From the NCBI GenBank assembly GCA_937901445.1, contig CALDHY010000021.1, forward strand, positions 1-64,000: DNA of 64,000 nt, read 5' to 3'. Positions 10,871 to 18,809 of this stretch are shown one piece after another (within the stretch, counting starts at the first letter, position 1; each line of letters starts with the position of its first letter). Under the pieces are notes generated by a model. It made no database searches. It saw nothing but the letters and a program-made list of their open reading frames with translations, and was not told where the DNA came from. Both the position numbers and the translations under genes were made by a program. Origin of the DNA: an uncultured Selenomonadales bacterium. Its GTDB lineage: Bacteria; Bacillota; Negativicutes; Selenomonadales; Selenomonadaceae.

Positions 10871-10911
10871 AAGGAGGTGTAGCGGCAGGATTTTCTGTCG
10901 CAAATTGCATG
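10871..10911 (+). promoter_or_regulatory. Shine-Dalgarno separated from the start codon by a stem-loop (first GGDEF gene)
   Basis: AAGGAGGTG (10871-10879) is about 30 bases from the ATG at 10909, too far for normal use. In between, GCGGCAG (10882-10888) pairs with CTGTCGC (10895-10901) over seven base pairs (one G-U) around a GATTTT loop. Folding would bring the two within about ten bases of each other. A similar arrangement precedes the GGDEF gene at 15413. Confidence 0.6.
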
Positions 10912-12789
10912 ACCGACTCAAAATTTGAAATACCGGCTAAATTTAATACCGAAATATACCGCATTTTGAACGACGTTGAAAACATAATCTATTTCAAATG
11001 GAATATCGCTGAAGATAAAATGGAATTTACGGCACCGGTTGAGCAGTCAGACTACGATTTACCGCAATTTGTCAACAATGCCTCAACGGCTCTTTTTGGC
11101 GGAAATTTTGTACACCCGGACGACGGCGAAAAGTTTGAAAAATTCCTTGACGAAATGTTTTGGTTGCAGGAAACGCGCAATGACTCAAAATATTTCAGCA
11201 ATAAAGTTCGTCTGCGCGGCAAAGGGGATCGCGGCTATTTATGGGCAGAATTTCGCCTGTTGATTTATTTTGACGATAACGGACCGGTTACGGGATTTGG
11301 TTGCATTTGTAATATCAACGTCAAGCAACTTTGGCAAATGGAACTTTTACACTCTGCCGAACACGACGTACTTACGGGATTTTTGAATAAAGTTGCCACG
11401 CAAAGAAATATTGAAAAATATCTTTCAAAACTTCAATCTGCAGATTTACCGCCGGCGTTTGTCATTATTGACGCGGACGGCTTCAAGGCGATTAATGATT
11501 CTTTCGGGCATCTTTTCGGCGACGGTGTTTTGGCTGATATGGGGATGGCTATTCGCAGTGTTTTTCGCCAAAAGGATATTGTCGGGCGAATTGGCGGCGA
11601 TGAATTTGTAGTGCTTTTTGTCGATATGCCTTCGCAGGACGTTTTGGAAAAGCGTTGTGCTGAACTTTTAAAAATTTTAAATCGCAACTACGAAAATAAT
11701 AATGTCAGCCTGCCGTTTTCTGTAAGCATAGGAATTGCGCTTTATCCTGAACACGGCACAACTTACAAAGACCTTTTCAAACGCGCCGACCGCGCCCTGT
11801 ATGCCTCAAAATCACAAGGCAAAAATCGCTATTCAATTTATCATATGGGACTAATCGGAATGAAATTTGAGGTAGATTCTGCGCGAGATCCTCAACGCGC
11901 GGAAGAAATCAGGCAAAAGGCGTTTGAAGATAACATGCTGGAATTTGTTTTAAATCTGATCTACGAAACGCAAAACGCAGATATGACGGTTTCACTTTGT
12001 CTTGGAATGTTAGGAAAGCAATTTAATCTGGACAGAGTGGCAGTTACAAAATTTAACAAAAATTCCAATCAGTACGTTGTAACTCATGAATGGCTTAGCC
12101 CCAACGGCTTTTCGCACGGCTCAAAAGAAAACATTGAAAAATACGGCGATTATACAAATGCTTACTGTTCAATCGTAGATTCAAACTACCACCCGACGCC
12201 GTACGGTGTTATGTCAGTTTGCGAAAACACTTATGCTCATTATTCTCAATACGCGGAAATTTTTTCGACGTTGAAAATTGGCTCCTTTGTATATTTACAA
12301 ATTTCACACGGCAACGATATTGTCGGCAGTGTTTCTTTTGAAACGTCAAATTCGGCGCACATTTTTTCTCAAGATGAATTTGCAAAACTTAATATTTTTT
12401 CGGTACTGCTCGGAAATGTTTTATTCAACCGCCAAAACGATAATGTTTCTGAAAAAATCAGCATGCACTTGCAAAATATTTTGGATCACATGCAGGAATT
12501 TATTTATGTTGTCGATAAAGATACATATGAGCCGATTTATTTCAACAATACAATTCGTCAAACTTTGATGAACTCCACAAACGAGCAAACTTGCTACAAA
12601 AGATTTCACGGTCTGGACGCCCCCTGCAAAGGTTGTCCCATTGAAAAACTTTCCAAAAGCGGCAATGAATATATTGACGTTGTGTTGAATAATTATTGGG
12701 GCGTTGAAACACCTGCGCGAGCCTATAATATTCGCTGGGACGATGATATGGATAATTATTTGGCGTTAATAATTCAATCTTCTTTCTAG
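10909..12789 (+). CDS. Cytosolic diguanylate cyclase, PAS-GGDEF-GAF-PAS
   Basis: It is predicted to make cyclic di-GMP from two GTP. Order of domains: a PAS-like N-terminus (about 10-145), GGDEF domain (about 155-315) with LTGFLNKV, IDADGFKAINDSFGH and an intact GGDEF at about 229-233, a GAF-like domain (about 345-510), and a C-terminal PAS-like domain (about 520-620) containing CYKRFHGLDAPCKGCPI. An RxxD inhibitory site (RQKD) sits five residues before GGDEF, so product feedback is expected. No transmembrane segment is seen. The order, with sensory domains after the cyclase domain, is less common than the reverse. No start codon lies nearer to the strong Shine-Dalgarno in this frame, so ATG 10909 is kept. 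The stop TAG begins heptamer array C. Confidence 0.9.
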   Translation: MTDSKFEIPAKFNTEIYRILNDVENIIYFKWNIAEDKMEFTAPVEQSDYDLPQFVNNASTALFGGNFVHPDDGEKFEKFLDEMFWLQETRNDSKYFSNKVRLRGKGDRGYLWAEFRLLIYFDDNGPVTGFGCICNINVKQLWQMELLHSAEHDVLTGFLNKVATQRNIEKYLSKLQSADLPPAFVIIDADGFKAINDSFGHLFGDGVLADMGMAIRSVFRQKDIVGRIGGDEFVVLFVDMPSQDVLEKRCAELLKILNRNYENNNVSLPFSVSIGIALYPEHGTTYKDLFKRADRALYASKSQGKNRYSIYHMGLIGMKFEVDSARDPQRAEEIRQKAFEDNMLEFVLNLIYETQNADMTVSLCLGMLGKQFNLDRVAVTKFNKNSNQYVVTHEWLSPNGFSHGSKENIEKYGDYTNAYCSIVDSNYHPTPYGVMSVCENTYAHYSQYAEIFSTLKIGSFVYLQISHGNDIVGSVSFETSNSAHIFSQDEFAKLNIFSVLLGNVLFNRQNDNVSEKISMHLQNILDHMQEFIYVVDKDTYEPIYFNNTIRQTLMNSTNEQTCYKRFHGLDAPCKGCPIEKLSKSGNEYIDVVLNNYWGVETPARAYNIRWDDDMDNYLALIIQSSF

Positions 12790-12826
12790 GGGTTAAGGAT
12801 TAGGGACTAAGGACTAGGGATTGGGA
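12787..12826. repeat. Heptamer array C, anchored on the GGDEF stop codon
   Basis: The stop TAG is followed by GGGTTAAGGATTAGGGACTA and further units of period 7. Only the G-rich arm is present. The smpB Shine-Dalgarno follows. Confidence 0.85.
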
Positions 12827-12850
12827 AAAGAATTAAGGAAGTGAAAAATT

Positions 12851-13315
12851 TTGCCTAAGGCTAAAGGTATAAAAATTGCGTGCGAAAATCGAAAAGCACG
12901 CCACGATTATTTCATACATGAAACTTACGAAGCCGGAATTGAACTCAAGGGAACTGAAGTAAAAAGTTTGTGCGCCGGTCGCGCCAATTTGAAAGACAGC
13001 TACGCCGAAGTTAAAAACGGCGAACTCTTTGTTGAGCATATGCACATAAGCATTTACGAACAGGGAAATATTTTTAATCACGACCCCTTGAGGCGGCGGC
13101 GGCTCTTAATGCACAAAAAAGAAATTTTAAAACTTTTCGGCAAAACTCGTGAAAAAGGGTTTACTTTAATTCCGCTGAAAATCTATTTTAAAAACGGAAA
13201 AGCCAAAATGGAACTCGCCCTTGCAAGCGGTAAGCACAACTATGACAAGCGCGCTTCCCTTGCCGAAAAATCCGCAAAACGTGATATTGAACGTGCAATG
13301 AAAAATAGGGATTAG
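12851..13315 (+). CDS. smpB: SsrA-binding protein SmpB
   Basis: It binds tmRNA and brings it to stalled ribosomes in trans-translation. The 154-residue OB-fold protein shows [55 protein letters not shown] and the basic C-terminal tail [21 protein letters not shown]. The TTG start at 12851 follows AAGGAAGTG. No tmRNA gene is recognisable next to it in this window. It is co-directional with the preceding GGDEF gene and the following TerD-family genes. Confidence 0.97.
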   Translation: MPKAKGIKIACENRKARHDYFIHETYEAGIELKGTEVKSLCAGRANLKDSYAEVKNGELFVEHMHISIYEQGNIFNHDPLRRRRLLMHKKEILKLFGKTREKGFTLIPLKIYFKNGKAKMELALASGKHNYDKRASLAEKSAKRDIERAMKNRD

Positions 13316-13352
13316 TTAAATTTTAAAAATCGGCTGAAAGGAGATTCTAAAA

Positions 13353-14549
13353 ATGGAATTACGAAAGGGACAAAAAATTCAGCTCGAAGAAAATTTGTTA
13401 AAAATAATTTTTGAAAGAAACTCCGGCGCAGTCGATATTGACACGGCGGCTTTTCTGTTGCAAAATAACGGCAAAGTTGCGGGCGATGAAGATTTTGTTT
13501 TTTACGGCAACCCGCGCCACAATTCCGGCAGCGTCAATCATTCAAACGATGATTCTGTTGAAATTGACTTAACAAAAATTCCGCGAAACGTTGAAAAAAT
13601 TGCAATAACTGCTACAATTTATGATGCTGAACAACGCAAACAAAATTTCAGCAAAGTCAGCGGCGCAATTTTAAGATTGAAAGATTTTTACGGTACTGAA
13701 ATTGCAGTTTTTAAGCCGGAACAATTTACCATTGAAACTGCGATTGTACTCGGCGAAATTTACCGCTATAAAGGCGCGTGGAAATTTAACGCTATTGGCG
13801 CAGGTTATAAAGGCGGGCTTGCCGCTCTTTGTAACAGTTTTGGTATTGAAGTTTCTGACGAAATGACGGCTCCGCCGCCACCGCCGCCGCCAAAAAAAAT
13901 TGATACAAATACAAATCGCCGCACCAATAATACCAACAGCCGCTCTTCCGCGCCAAAAAAAATTGAACTGCGCAAAGGGCAAAGAGTTAATCTCATAAAA
14001 CGCGGCACAACTTTAGGCGAAATTGTTATTAATCTGAATTGGAAACAGCCGCAAAAAAAATCCGGCTTTTTCAGCCAATTTCTTAATGACGCCATCGACT
14101 TAGATTTAGCTTGCCTCTTTGAATTGAAAGACGGTCGCGCAGGCGCAGTTCAAGCGTTGGGAAATCTTTTCGGCAGTTTGACTAACCCGCCTTACATTGC
14201 GCTTGACGGCGACGACAGAACCGGCGAATCTGAAGGCGGCGAAAATCTGCGTATCAATGGTAAATTCATCAACAAAATTCAACGCATTTTAATTTTCACT
14301 TTTATTTATGACGGCGCGCCGAATTGGGAAGGCGCAAACGCCGTTGTAACCGTGAAATGTCCCGGCAGCCCCGAATTGGTTGTGCGTATGGACGAATACG
14401 GCTCCGAAAAAAGAACCTGCGCGATAGCGTTGTTGGAAAACGTCGGAGAAACTTTCAGTGTTGAAAAAATCGTTCGCTTCTATCATGATTCTCAAGAAAT
14501 GGATAAAGATTTTGATTGGGGATTACGCTGGACTGTCGGACGTAAATAG
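13353..14549 (+). CDS. Tandem TerD-domain protein (TerD-like plus TerA-like)
   Basis: Two TerD-family (tellurium/stress response) domains are joined by a Pro-rich and Asn/Arg/Ser-rich linker at about residues 172-205. Domain 1 has ELRKGQKI, a VDIDTAAFLL..NGKV..DEDFVFY calcium-type motif, and GEIYRYKGAWKFNAIGAGYKGGL. Domain 2 begins again with ELRKGQRVNL and is more divergent, with the long insertions typical of TerA-like proteins and an IFTFIYDGAPNW segment. The family binds calcium and is linked to stress or phage responses, but the precise role is not known. The ATG follows the extended motif CGGCTGAAAGGAG. Its stop TAG starts the octamer array. terB and terC partners are not seen here. Confidence 0.85.
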   Translation: MELRKGQKIQLEENLLKIIFERNSGAVDIDTAAFLLQNNGKVAGDEDFVFYGNPRHNSGSVNHSNDDSVEIDLTKIPRNVEKIAITATIYDAEQRKQNFSKVSGAILRLKDFYGTEIAVFKPEQFTIETAIVLGEIYRYKGAWKFNAIGAGYKGGLAALCNSFGIEVSDEMTAPPPPPPPKKIDTNTNRRTNNTNSRSSAPKKIELRKGQRVNLIKRGTTLGEIVINLNWKQPQKKSGFFSQFLNDAIDLDLACLFELKDGRAGAVQALGNLFGSLTNPPYIALDGDDRTGESEGGENLRINGKFINKIQRILIFTFIYDGAPNWEGANAVVTVKCPGSPELVVRMDEYGSEKRTCAIALLENVGETFSVEKIVRFYHDSQEMDKDFDWGLRWTVGRK

Positions 14550-14610
14550 TTGGTTAGTGTGATAGTGTGGTAGTTGGATAGTAAAAAATATCACACTAAA
14601 ATACTATAAC
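14547..14610. repeat. Octamer array D, anchored on the first ter gene stop
   Basis: From the stop TAG, units TAGTTGGT, TAGTGTGA, TAGTGTGG and TAGTTGGA follow with period 8. An AAAAAA turn and a return arm (TATCACACTA...ACTATAAC) allow a snap-back hairpin. The terD Shine-Dalgarno GAAAGGAAG follows at once. Confidence 0.85.
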
Positions 14611-14628
14611 GAAAGGAAGTTTTGAAAA

Positions 14629-15207
14629 ATGGCAGTAAGTTTGAGAAAGGGACAAAAAGTTGACTTGACGAAAGGCAACCCCAGTTTAAAGAAAATTTTA
14701 ATCGGTCTCGGTTGGGATGTTAAACGTTATGACGGCGGCTTTGACTTCGACCTTGACGCGGCAGCATTTTTGCTCGGCGCAAACGGCAAAGTTACAAGCG
14801 ACGAAGATTTTGTTTTCTATAACAACTTGAAACACGCAAGCGGCGCGGTTGAACATTTGGGCGATAACCTTACCGGCGCGGGCGAAGGCGACGACGAAGA
14901 AATTAAAATCGACCTTGAAAAAGTTCCCGCCAATATCGAAAAAATCGATTTTACCGTTACAATTTATGACGCTGATAAACGCAACCAAACTTTCGGACAA
15001 GTTGAAAATGCTTACATTCGTGTTGTAGACGATGTAACCGGTGAAGAATTGATTCGTTACGATTTGGGCGAAGATTTTTCAGTTGAAACCGCAGTAGTTG
15101 TCGGCGAAATTTACCGCCATAACGGCGAATGGAAATTCAATGCTATTGGCAGCGGCTGGAGCGGCGGGCTTGCCGCGCTCGGCAAAAATTACGGCGTCAA
15201 CGTGTAA
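14629..15207 (+). CDS. terD: TerD family stress protein
   Basis: This is a canonical single-domain TerD/TerE protein of 192 residues. It shows [44 protein letters not shown] (calcium-binding Asp-rich motif), [22 protein letters not shown] and [23 protein letters not shown]. The ATG at 14629 is preceded by GAAAGGAAG. It lies 80 bases after the tandem-domain paralogue and is presumably transcribed with it. The symbol reflects family membership; TerD and TerE cannot be separated by eye. Confidence 0.9.
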   Translation: MAVSLRKGQKVDLTKGNPSLKKILIGLGWDVKRYDGGFDFDLDAAAFLLGANGKVTSDEDFVFYNNLKHASGAVEHLGDNLTGAGEGDDEEIKIDLEKVPANIEKIDFTVTIYDADKRNQTFGQVENAYIRVVDDVTGEELIRYDLGEDFSVETAVVVGEIYRHNGEWKFNAIGSGWSGGLAALGKNYGVNV

Positions 15208-15234
15208 CCAAGTTTTATTTTAATTTTTTTTCTT

Positions 15235-15269
15235 AAGCCGAGCGATTTTTCGTGCGGCTTTATTTTTTT
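15235..15269 (+). terminator. Terminator after terD
   Basis: AAGCCG pairs with CGGCTT around an inner stem and a TTTTT loop, then A and seven T. Confidence 0.8.
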
Positions 15270-15319
15270 GTCAAAATGTTACTATAAAAAATTTGTTAAG
15301 GTTTTAAAAAAATTTTTTA

Positions 15320-15348
15320 TTGTGATTTTCAAAAAACTAAATTATAAT
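15320..15348 (+). promoter_or_regulatory. Promoter of the membrane diguanylate cyclase gene
   Basis: TTGTGA (15320-15325), a 17-base spacer and TATAAT (15343-15348). Transcription would start about 10 bases before the Shine-Dalgarno. Confidence 0.7.
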
Positions 15349-15360
15349 TACTGAAAATAT

Positions 15361-15415
15361 AAGGGAAGGGGTGAAAGTGCGGCGTCATAAAAAATTTGTC
15401 GCACAAAAATAAATG
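15361..15415 (+). promoter_or_regulatory. Shine-Dalgarno, stem-loop and start codon (second GGDEF gene)
   Basis: AAGGGAAGGGG (15361-15371) is about 40 bases from the ATG at 15413. GTGCGGCG (15377-15384) pairs with TGTCGCAC (15397-15404) over eight base pairs including two G-U, with a 12-base A-rich loop. The core GCGGC...GTCGC is shared with the element at 10882-10901. No in-frame start lies closer to the Shine-Dalgarno because TAA at 15410-15412 directly precedes the ATG. Confidence 0.6.
15371..15412 (+). CDS. Possible 13-residue basic leader peptide
   Basis: A GTG inside the Shine-Dalgarno region opens a frame reading MKVRRHKKFVAQK. It ends with TAA immediately before the ATG of the diguanylate cyclase, so translation could be coupled. 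It overlaps the stem-loop described above. The ribosome-binding sequence is very close to this GTG, and nothing else supports translation, so this is only a candidate. Confidence 0.25.
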   Translation: MKVRRHKKFVAQK

Positions 15416-17008
15416 GCAAATACAAGGAGCATCAGAAATAAACTTTTCTTACTCCTTATTATAATGGGGGCTTTGCCACTCATAGTCGTAACAGGGATTA
15501 GCGCAATGAATACGATTGACGAGTTGGAAAAAAATACAGAAAAAATCGGTTTACTAAGAAATTCCATCGTATCCCAATATGTAACGGAGCTTTGCGAAAA
15601 GAATTTTCACGTTTTAAAATCACTGGCATTAAATCCGACGATCATTAGTTGCTTGCAAGACCCTACACCGCAAAGACTGCGCGACGTTCAAAATTTGCTG
15701 CAAGATACAAATACAATTTTCCACGATAGAAATTTAACTGCCTTGACGGGCGCGGACGCTCAACAAATAGTAAGAACGGACGGACAACCTTTAGTCAATT
15801 TAAGCGGGCGTCAACATTTCCATGAAGCAATGTACGGGCGCGATTTCGTTTCAGATATTTTAATAAGCCGCTCCACCGGCAGAAGAATTGTTGTTTTGGA
15901 AGTTCCCGTTAAAGACAGGCTTAATCACCCAATAGGTATGGTGCAAAGAAATTTTAATCTTGACGTGTTGCAGGATTTCGTTAGGGATTATGATAATGAC
16001 GAAGGCTCTATTATAGTAATGGATCGCGTAGGAAAAACTATTGCGCATTCTGATGAAAAGGAATTCAGCCTTCAAAATGAAGATGAAAATAATGGGCGTT
16101 ACAAATATATCGCCGACCAAATAAAAGGCGATTCCGGAATTTTGAAAATCCGAATTGACGGCGTAGACGTACTTGCAAGTTATTCAAAAAATTGGACTAC
16201 AAACTGGATTATCGTTACAGTGCAACCTTATAATCAAATTTGGGATCAAGTTTATTTGGGCGTTTTTAAATCTGTCTTGCTCGGTATGATAATTTTAATT
16301 TTAATTTTCGTTGCGGCGTATGTACTTTCTTTAAAAGTTACAAAACCGCTTGTTCAAATTACCGATGCTGCAGATAAAATCATTTCCGGCAACGGCAAAA
16401 TTGAAAAAATCGAAATTAATACAGATGACGAATTTGGACAAATGGCGGCGGCGTTCAATAAAATCCGCTCCGCCCGCGACGCTTACCAACTTGAATCTGA
16501 ACTTGACACGCTTACAAGACTTTACAACAAAACTACAACCGAAAATGTCGGCAGAATGAAATTAAAAAATTTCAGAGAAATACCCAACAACGATACAATT
16601 ATGGCACTTTTCATAATCGACTTGGATCACTTCAAAGAGGCGAATGATACATACGGACATCAATTCGGCGATAAAGTTTTGGTTGAGTTTTCAAGAAATT
16701 TGCGCAAAAAATTCCGCCCCAATGACTGTATAGGCAGATTCGGCGGCGATGAATTTGTTGTAATTATTGACAACTTGCCAAGTATGGAAATTGTTCTTCG
16801 CAAGGCGCGGGACATTAAACAAGTTGCACTGGATTTAGTGATTGAAGGCGTAAACAGCGGTGTTACGGCAAGCATTGGAATTGCGATAATTCCTCAAGAC
16901 GGCACGGATTATGAAACCGTTTTTAAAGCTGCTGACAGCGCGCTTTACTACGTCAAGAATAACGGGCGTAACGGTTTTTACTACAAAAACGCCGACGGTA
17001 TTAATTAG
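15413..17008 (+). CDS. Membrane diguanylate cyclase, Cache-HAMP-GGDEF
   Basis: Predicted inner-membrane sensor that makes cyclic di-GMP. Topology: a transmembrane helix at about residues 10-32 (LFLLLIIMGALPLIVVTGI), an extracytoplasmic Cache-type sensor (about 35-280, with LVNLSGRQHFHEAMYGRDFVS and IVVLEVPVKD), and a second helix near 285-307. HAMP then follows (KVTKPLVQITDAADKI), and the GGDEF domain (about 365-525) with an intact GGDEF near 444. An RPND inhibitory site lies five residues upstream of GGDEF. Length 531 is typical. The stop TAG begins heptamer array E. It sits just before the tad locus, where cyclic di-GMP control of pili would make sense, but that link is inference. Confidence 0.93.
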   Translation: MANTRSIRNKLFLLLIIMGALPLIVVTGISAMNTIDELEKNTEKIGLLRNSIVSQYVTELCEKNFHVLKSLALNPTIISCLQDPTPQRLRDVQNLLQDTNTIFHDRNLTALTGADAQQIVRTDGQPLVNLSGRQHFHEAMYGRDFVSDILISRSTGRRIVVLEVPVKDRLNHPIGMVQRNFNLDVLQDFVRDYDNDEGSIIVMDRVGKTIAHSDEKEFSLQNEDENNGRYKYIADQIKGDSGILKIRIDGVDVLASYSKNWTTNWIIVTVQPYNQIWDQVYLGVFKSVLLGMIILILIFVAAYVLSLKVTKPLVQITDAADKIISGNGKIEKIEINTDDEFGQMAAAFNKIRSARDAYQLESELDTLTRLYNKTTTENVGRMKLKNFREIPNNDTIMALFIIDLDHFKEANDTYGHQFGDKVLVEFSRNLRKKFRPNDCIGRFGGDEFVVIIDNLPSMEIVLRKARDIKQVALDLVIEGVNSGVTASIGIAIIPQDGTDYETVFKAADSALYYVKNNGRNGFYYKNADGIN

Positions 17009-17046
17009 GGAATAGGGGCTAGGGATTAGGGATTAGGGATTAGTTT
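17006..17046. repeat. Heptamer array E with five G-tracts
   Basis: The stop TAG of the GGDEF gene leads into GGGAATAGGGGCTAGGGATT and further GGGATTA units. Five runs of at least three G are spaced by four bases (17008-17038), matching the common G-quadruplex rule. Confidence 0.85.
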
Positions 17047-17048
17047 TT

Positions 17049-17315
17049 AGCGTCCGTGTGCACGCAAGCTCACAAAAAATTAAATTTGCTAATTCTTAAG
17101 ACTTAAAAGCGTCCGTGTGCACGCAAGCTCACAAAAAATTAAATTTGCTAATTCTTGGGACTAAAAAACGTCTGTGTGCACGCAAGCTCACAAAAAATTA
17201 AATTTGCTAATTCTTGGGACTTAAAAGCGTCCGTGTGCACGCAAGTACACAAAAAATTAAATTTGCTAATTCTTGGGACTTAAAAGCGTCTGTGTGCACG
17301 CACGCTCACATAAAA
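17049..17315. repeat. 59-base tandem repeat, about 4.5 copies
   Basis: Copies begin at 17051, 17110, 17169, 17228 and 17287, exactly 59 bases apart. Each contains CGTCCGTGTGCACGCAAGCT, then CACAAAAAATTAAATTTGCTAATTCTT. The last copy decays after about 30 bases. It fills most of the 331-base gap between the GGDEF gene and the convergent DUF192 gene. I see no open frame in it. Confidence 0.95.
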
Positions 17316-17339
17316 AATATAAATCCGATGAATCAAGGA

Positions 17340-17684
17340 TTAGAAAATAATTTTGCTTCCAATTTGAAAATTTAATCTTTCAGCTTCGCCCGCCGCCAAT
17401 TCAATTACCGCGTGCGCTCCCGCACAAATTGACATTCCGTACCACGCCGGTAAATTTCGCACAATCTTTTTCACAATAAAATTTTCGTCAACGTAAACCG
17501 CATCGATTGAAAATCTCATAAAAAGCATATGAATACTGTTACACGGCAAAATTAAAAGTCCCTGCCCCGCGGGGATTTTTTTTCTGCCCATAAGCCCCAA
17601 AAATCTTTTCAAAAATGTATCCGCAATTTCCAGCCGGAAAATTTTTTCGCCGCCGGAATTTTTTATTGTACAGTCTTTAAACAT
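17340..17684 (-). CDS. DUF192 family protein
   Basis: A 114-residue protein of the DUF192 family (small, mostly beta proteins, often secreted and of unknown function). Seen: LADTFLKRFLGLMGRKKIPAGQGLLILPCNSIHMLFMRFSIDAVYVD, close to the family pattern of R..GLM.r..l....gmlf...... .H.f.M..mp.Dvvfld. It lacks an obvious signal peptide. DUF192 genes occur beside tad pilus loci in other bacteria. Here the gene diverges from cpaB and shares an overlapping promoter region with it, which supports a link to the pilus. Confidence 0.85.
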   Translation of the reverse strand: MFKDCTIKNSGGEKIFRLEIADTFLKRFLGLMGRKKIPAGQGLLILPCNSIHMLFMRFSIDAVYVDENFIVKKIVRNLPAWYGMSICAGAHAVIELAAGEAERLNFQIGSKIIF

Positions 17685-17713
17685 TCAGCTAAATTTACCC
17701 CCTAATTGATTTT

Positions 17714-17753
17714 GGTTGACAATGATAACAAAAGGGGTTAAAATTTGTCAACC
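17714..17753. promoter_or_regulatory. Overlapping opposed promoters for cpaB and DUF192 inside an inverted repeat
   Basis: GGTTGACA (17714-17721) and TGTCAACC (17746-17753) form a perfect 8-base inverted repeat. Rightward: TTGACA 17716-17721, spacer 17, TAAAAT 17739-17744. Leftward: TTGACA (complement of 17746-17751), spacer 18, TATCAT (complement of 17722-17727). Each -10 lies against the other's -35, so both promoters cannot be occupied at once. Confidence 0.75.
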
Positions 17754-17812
17754 TAAAATACCGCGTCATTTCTTCAAATTCAAAATCCATACAGAAAGCA
17801 GGGGAATTTTAT

Positions 17813-18796
17813 TTGAGAAAATTTTTTGATATGTTAAGTAACCTGCGCCCAAAACAACTGCTTGCACTTGCAGGCGGTCTTGCAATTTTAGTTTTTTTAA
17901 TTTTTTATCTTGCATTGACATTTTATATAAAAACCCTGATTCCTGTTAATCCCGAACCTGCAGAGCCAATCGATGAAGAAGGTATAAACAAAGAAATAAA
18001 AATGAAAACCGTTGTTGTTGCGGCAGGAAATATCGAGCCAAAATCTATGTTAATCAGTCGATTGTTGGAAACTCAAGAATTCCCTGAAGATACACTGCCG
18101 CGCGATGCAGTAACTGATATTGCAGATATTGCCAATAAACCGGCGAAAGAAAGAATTTTTAAAGGCGACGTCATTACTTACAGCAAAGTTTATCAAAACC
18201 CGGATCAAGCCGGATTTGTCGGAAGCATCCCGCCGGAATGCCGCGCAATTTCAATCAATATAAATGACGCGACCGGCGTTTCAGGGTTCGCCAAGCCCGG
18301 CGATTATGTGGACGTGATTTTGGTTGAAAAAACTGACGAGTTGGTAACAAGCCGCCTTATTTTACAAAATGTTTTGCTGTTGAGTATCAACCAAAATATG
18401 GGCGTAAACGGCAATGCTGAAAATGAAGAAGATGAATCTACCGTAAATCCGGAAACAAAGGCGATTGATAATCCTGCGCTTGCAACTTTGGCACTTCGTC
18501 CGGAGGAAGTTTTGGAATTGGTTTCAGCCGCAAAACTCGGAGAAATTTATTTAATGTTGCGCCCGCTTGTACCGCAAAGCGACTACATTACCGGCGCACA
18601 ATATACCTTAGAAACTTTGAAGGAAAAAACTAAACCCGTACCGACTGAAGAAAGACCCGTCGAAGTTGCACCGACGACGCCTGAAAGAATTGCAGAAGCA
18701 AAACCGCCACGAATTAAAATTTATTACGGTGACTCAGAAGAATTAAAAGACACTAATGAAGATACTAATTCGGATGATAACAACGAACAAAAATAA
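17813..18796 (+). CDS. cpaB: Flp pilus assembly protein CpaB/RcpC
   Basis: Periplasmic component of the tad pilus machine, thought to work with the outer-membrane secretin. A membrane anchor at about residues 15-40 (LLALAGGLAILVFLIFYLALTFYI) is followed by an SAF-type domain (about 65-125: VVVAAGNIEPKSMLISRLLETQEFP) and the RcpC/CpaB domain (PPECRAISININDATGVSGFAKPGDYVDVILV). The Glu/Pro-rich C-terminal tail is low complexity. The TTG start at 17813 follows AGCAGGGGA. It is the first gene of a close-packed rightward operon; 13 bases separate it from cpaC. Confidence 0.93.
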   Translation: MRKFFDMLSNLRPKQLLALAGGLAILVFLIFYLALTFYIKTLIPVNPEPAEPIDEEGINKEIKMKTVVVAAGNIEPKSMLISRLLETQEFPEDTLPRDAVTDIADIANKPAKERIFKGDVITYSKVYQNPDQAGFVGSIPPECRAISININDATGVSGFAKPGDYVDVILVEKTDELVTSRLILQNVLLLSINQNMGVNGNAENEEDESTVNPETKAIDNPALATLALRPEEVLELVSAAKLGEIYLMLRPLVPQSDYITGAQYTLETLKEKTKPVPTEERPVEVAPTTPERIAEAKPPRIKIYYGDSEELKDTNEDTNSDDNNEQK

Positions 18797-18809
18797 AGAG
18801 TGAGAAATT

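Noticed and set aside
10841..10908. A cyclic di-GMP riboswitch before the first cyclase gene
   Set aside because: The leader is too short and lacks the conserved motifs of class I and II cyclic di-GMP aptamers; only a simple hairpin is present.
12851..13352. A tmRNA gene next to smpB
   Set aside because: No tRNA-like ends or ANDENYALAA-type tag reading frame could be seen in the flanking sequence.
17049..17315. The 59-base repeats as a CRISPR array
   Set aside because: The units are directly contiguous with no variable spacers, are too long for CRISPR repeats, and no cas gene is near.
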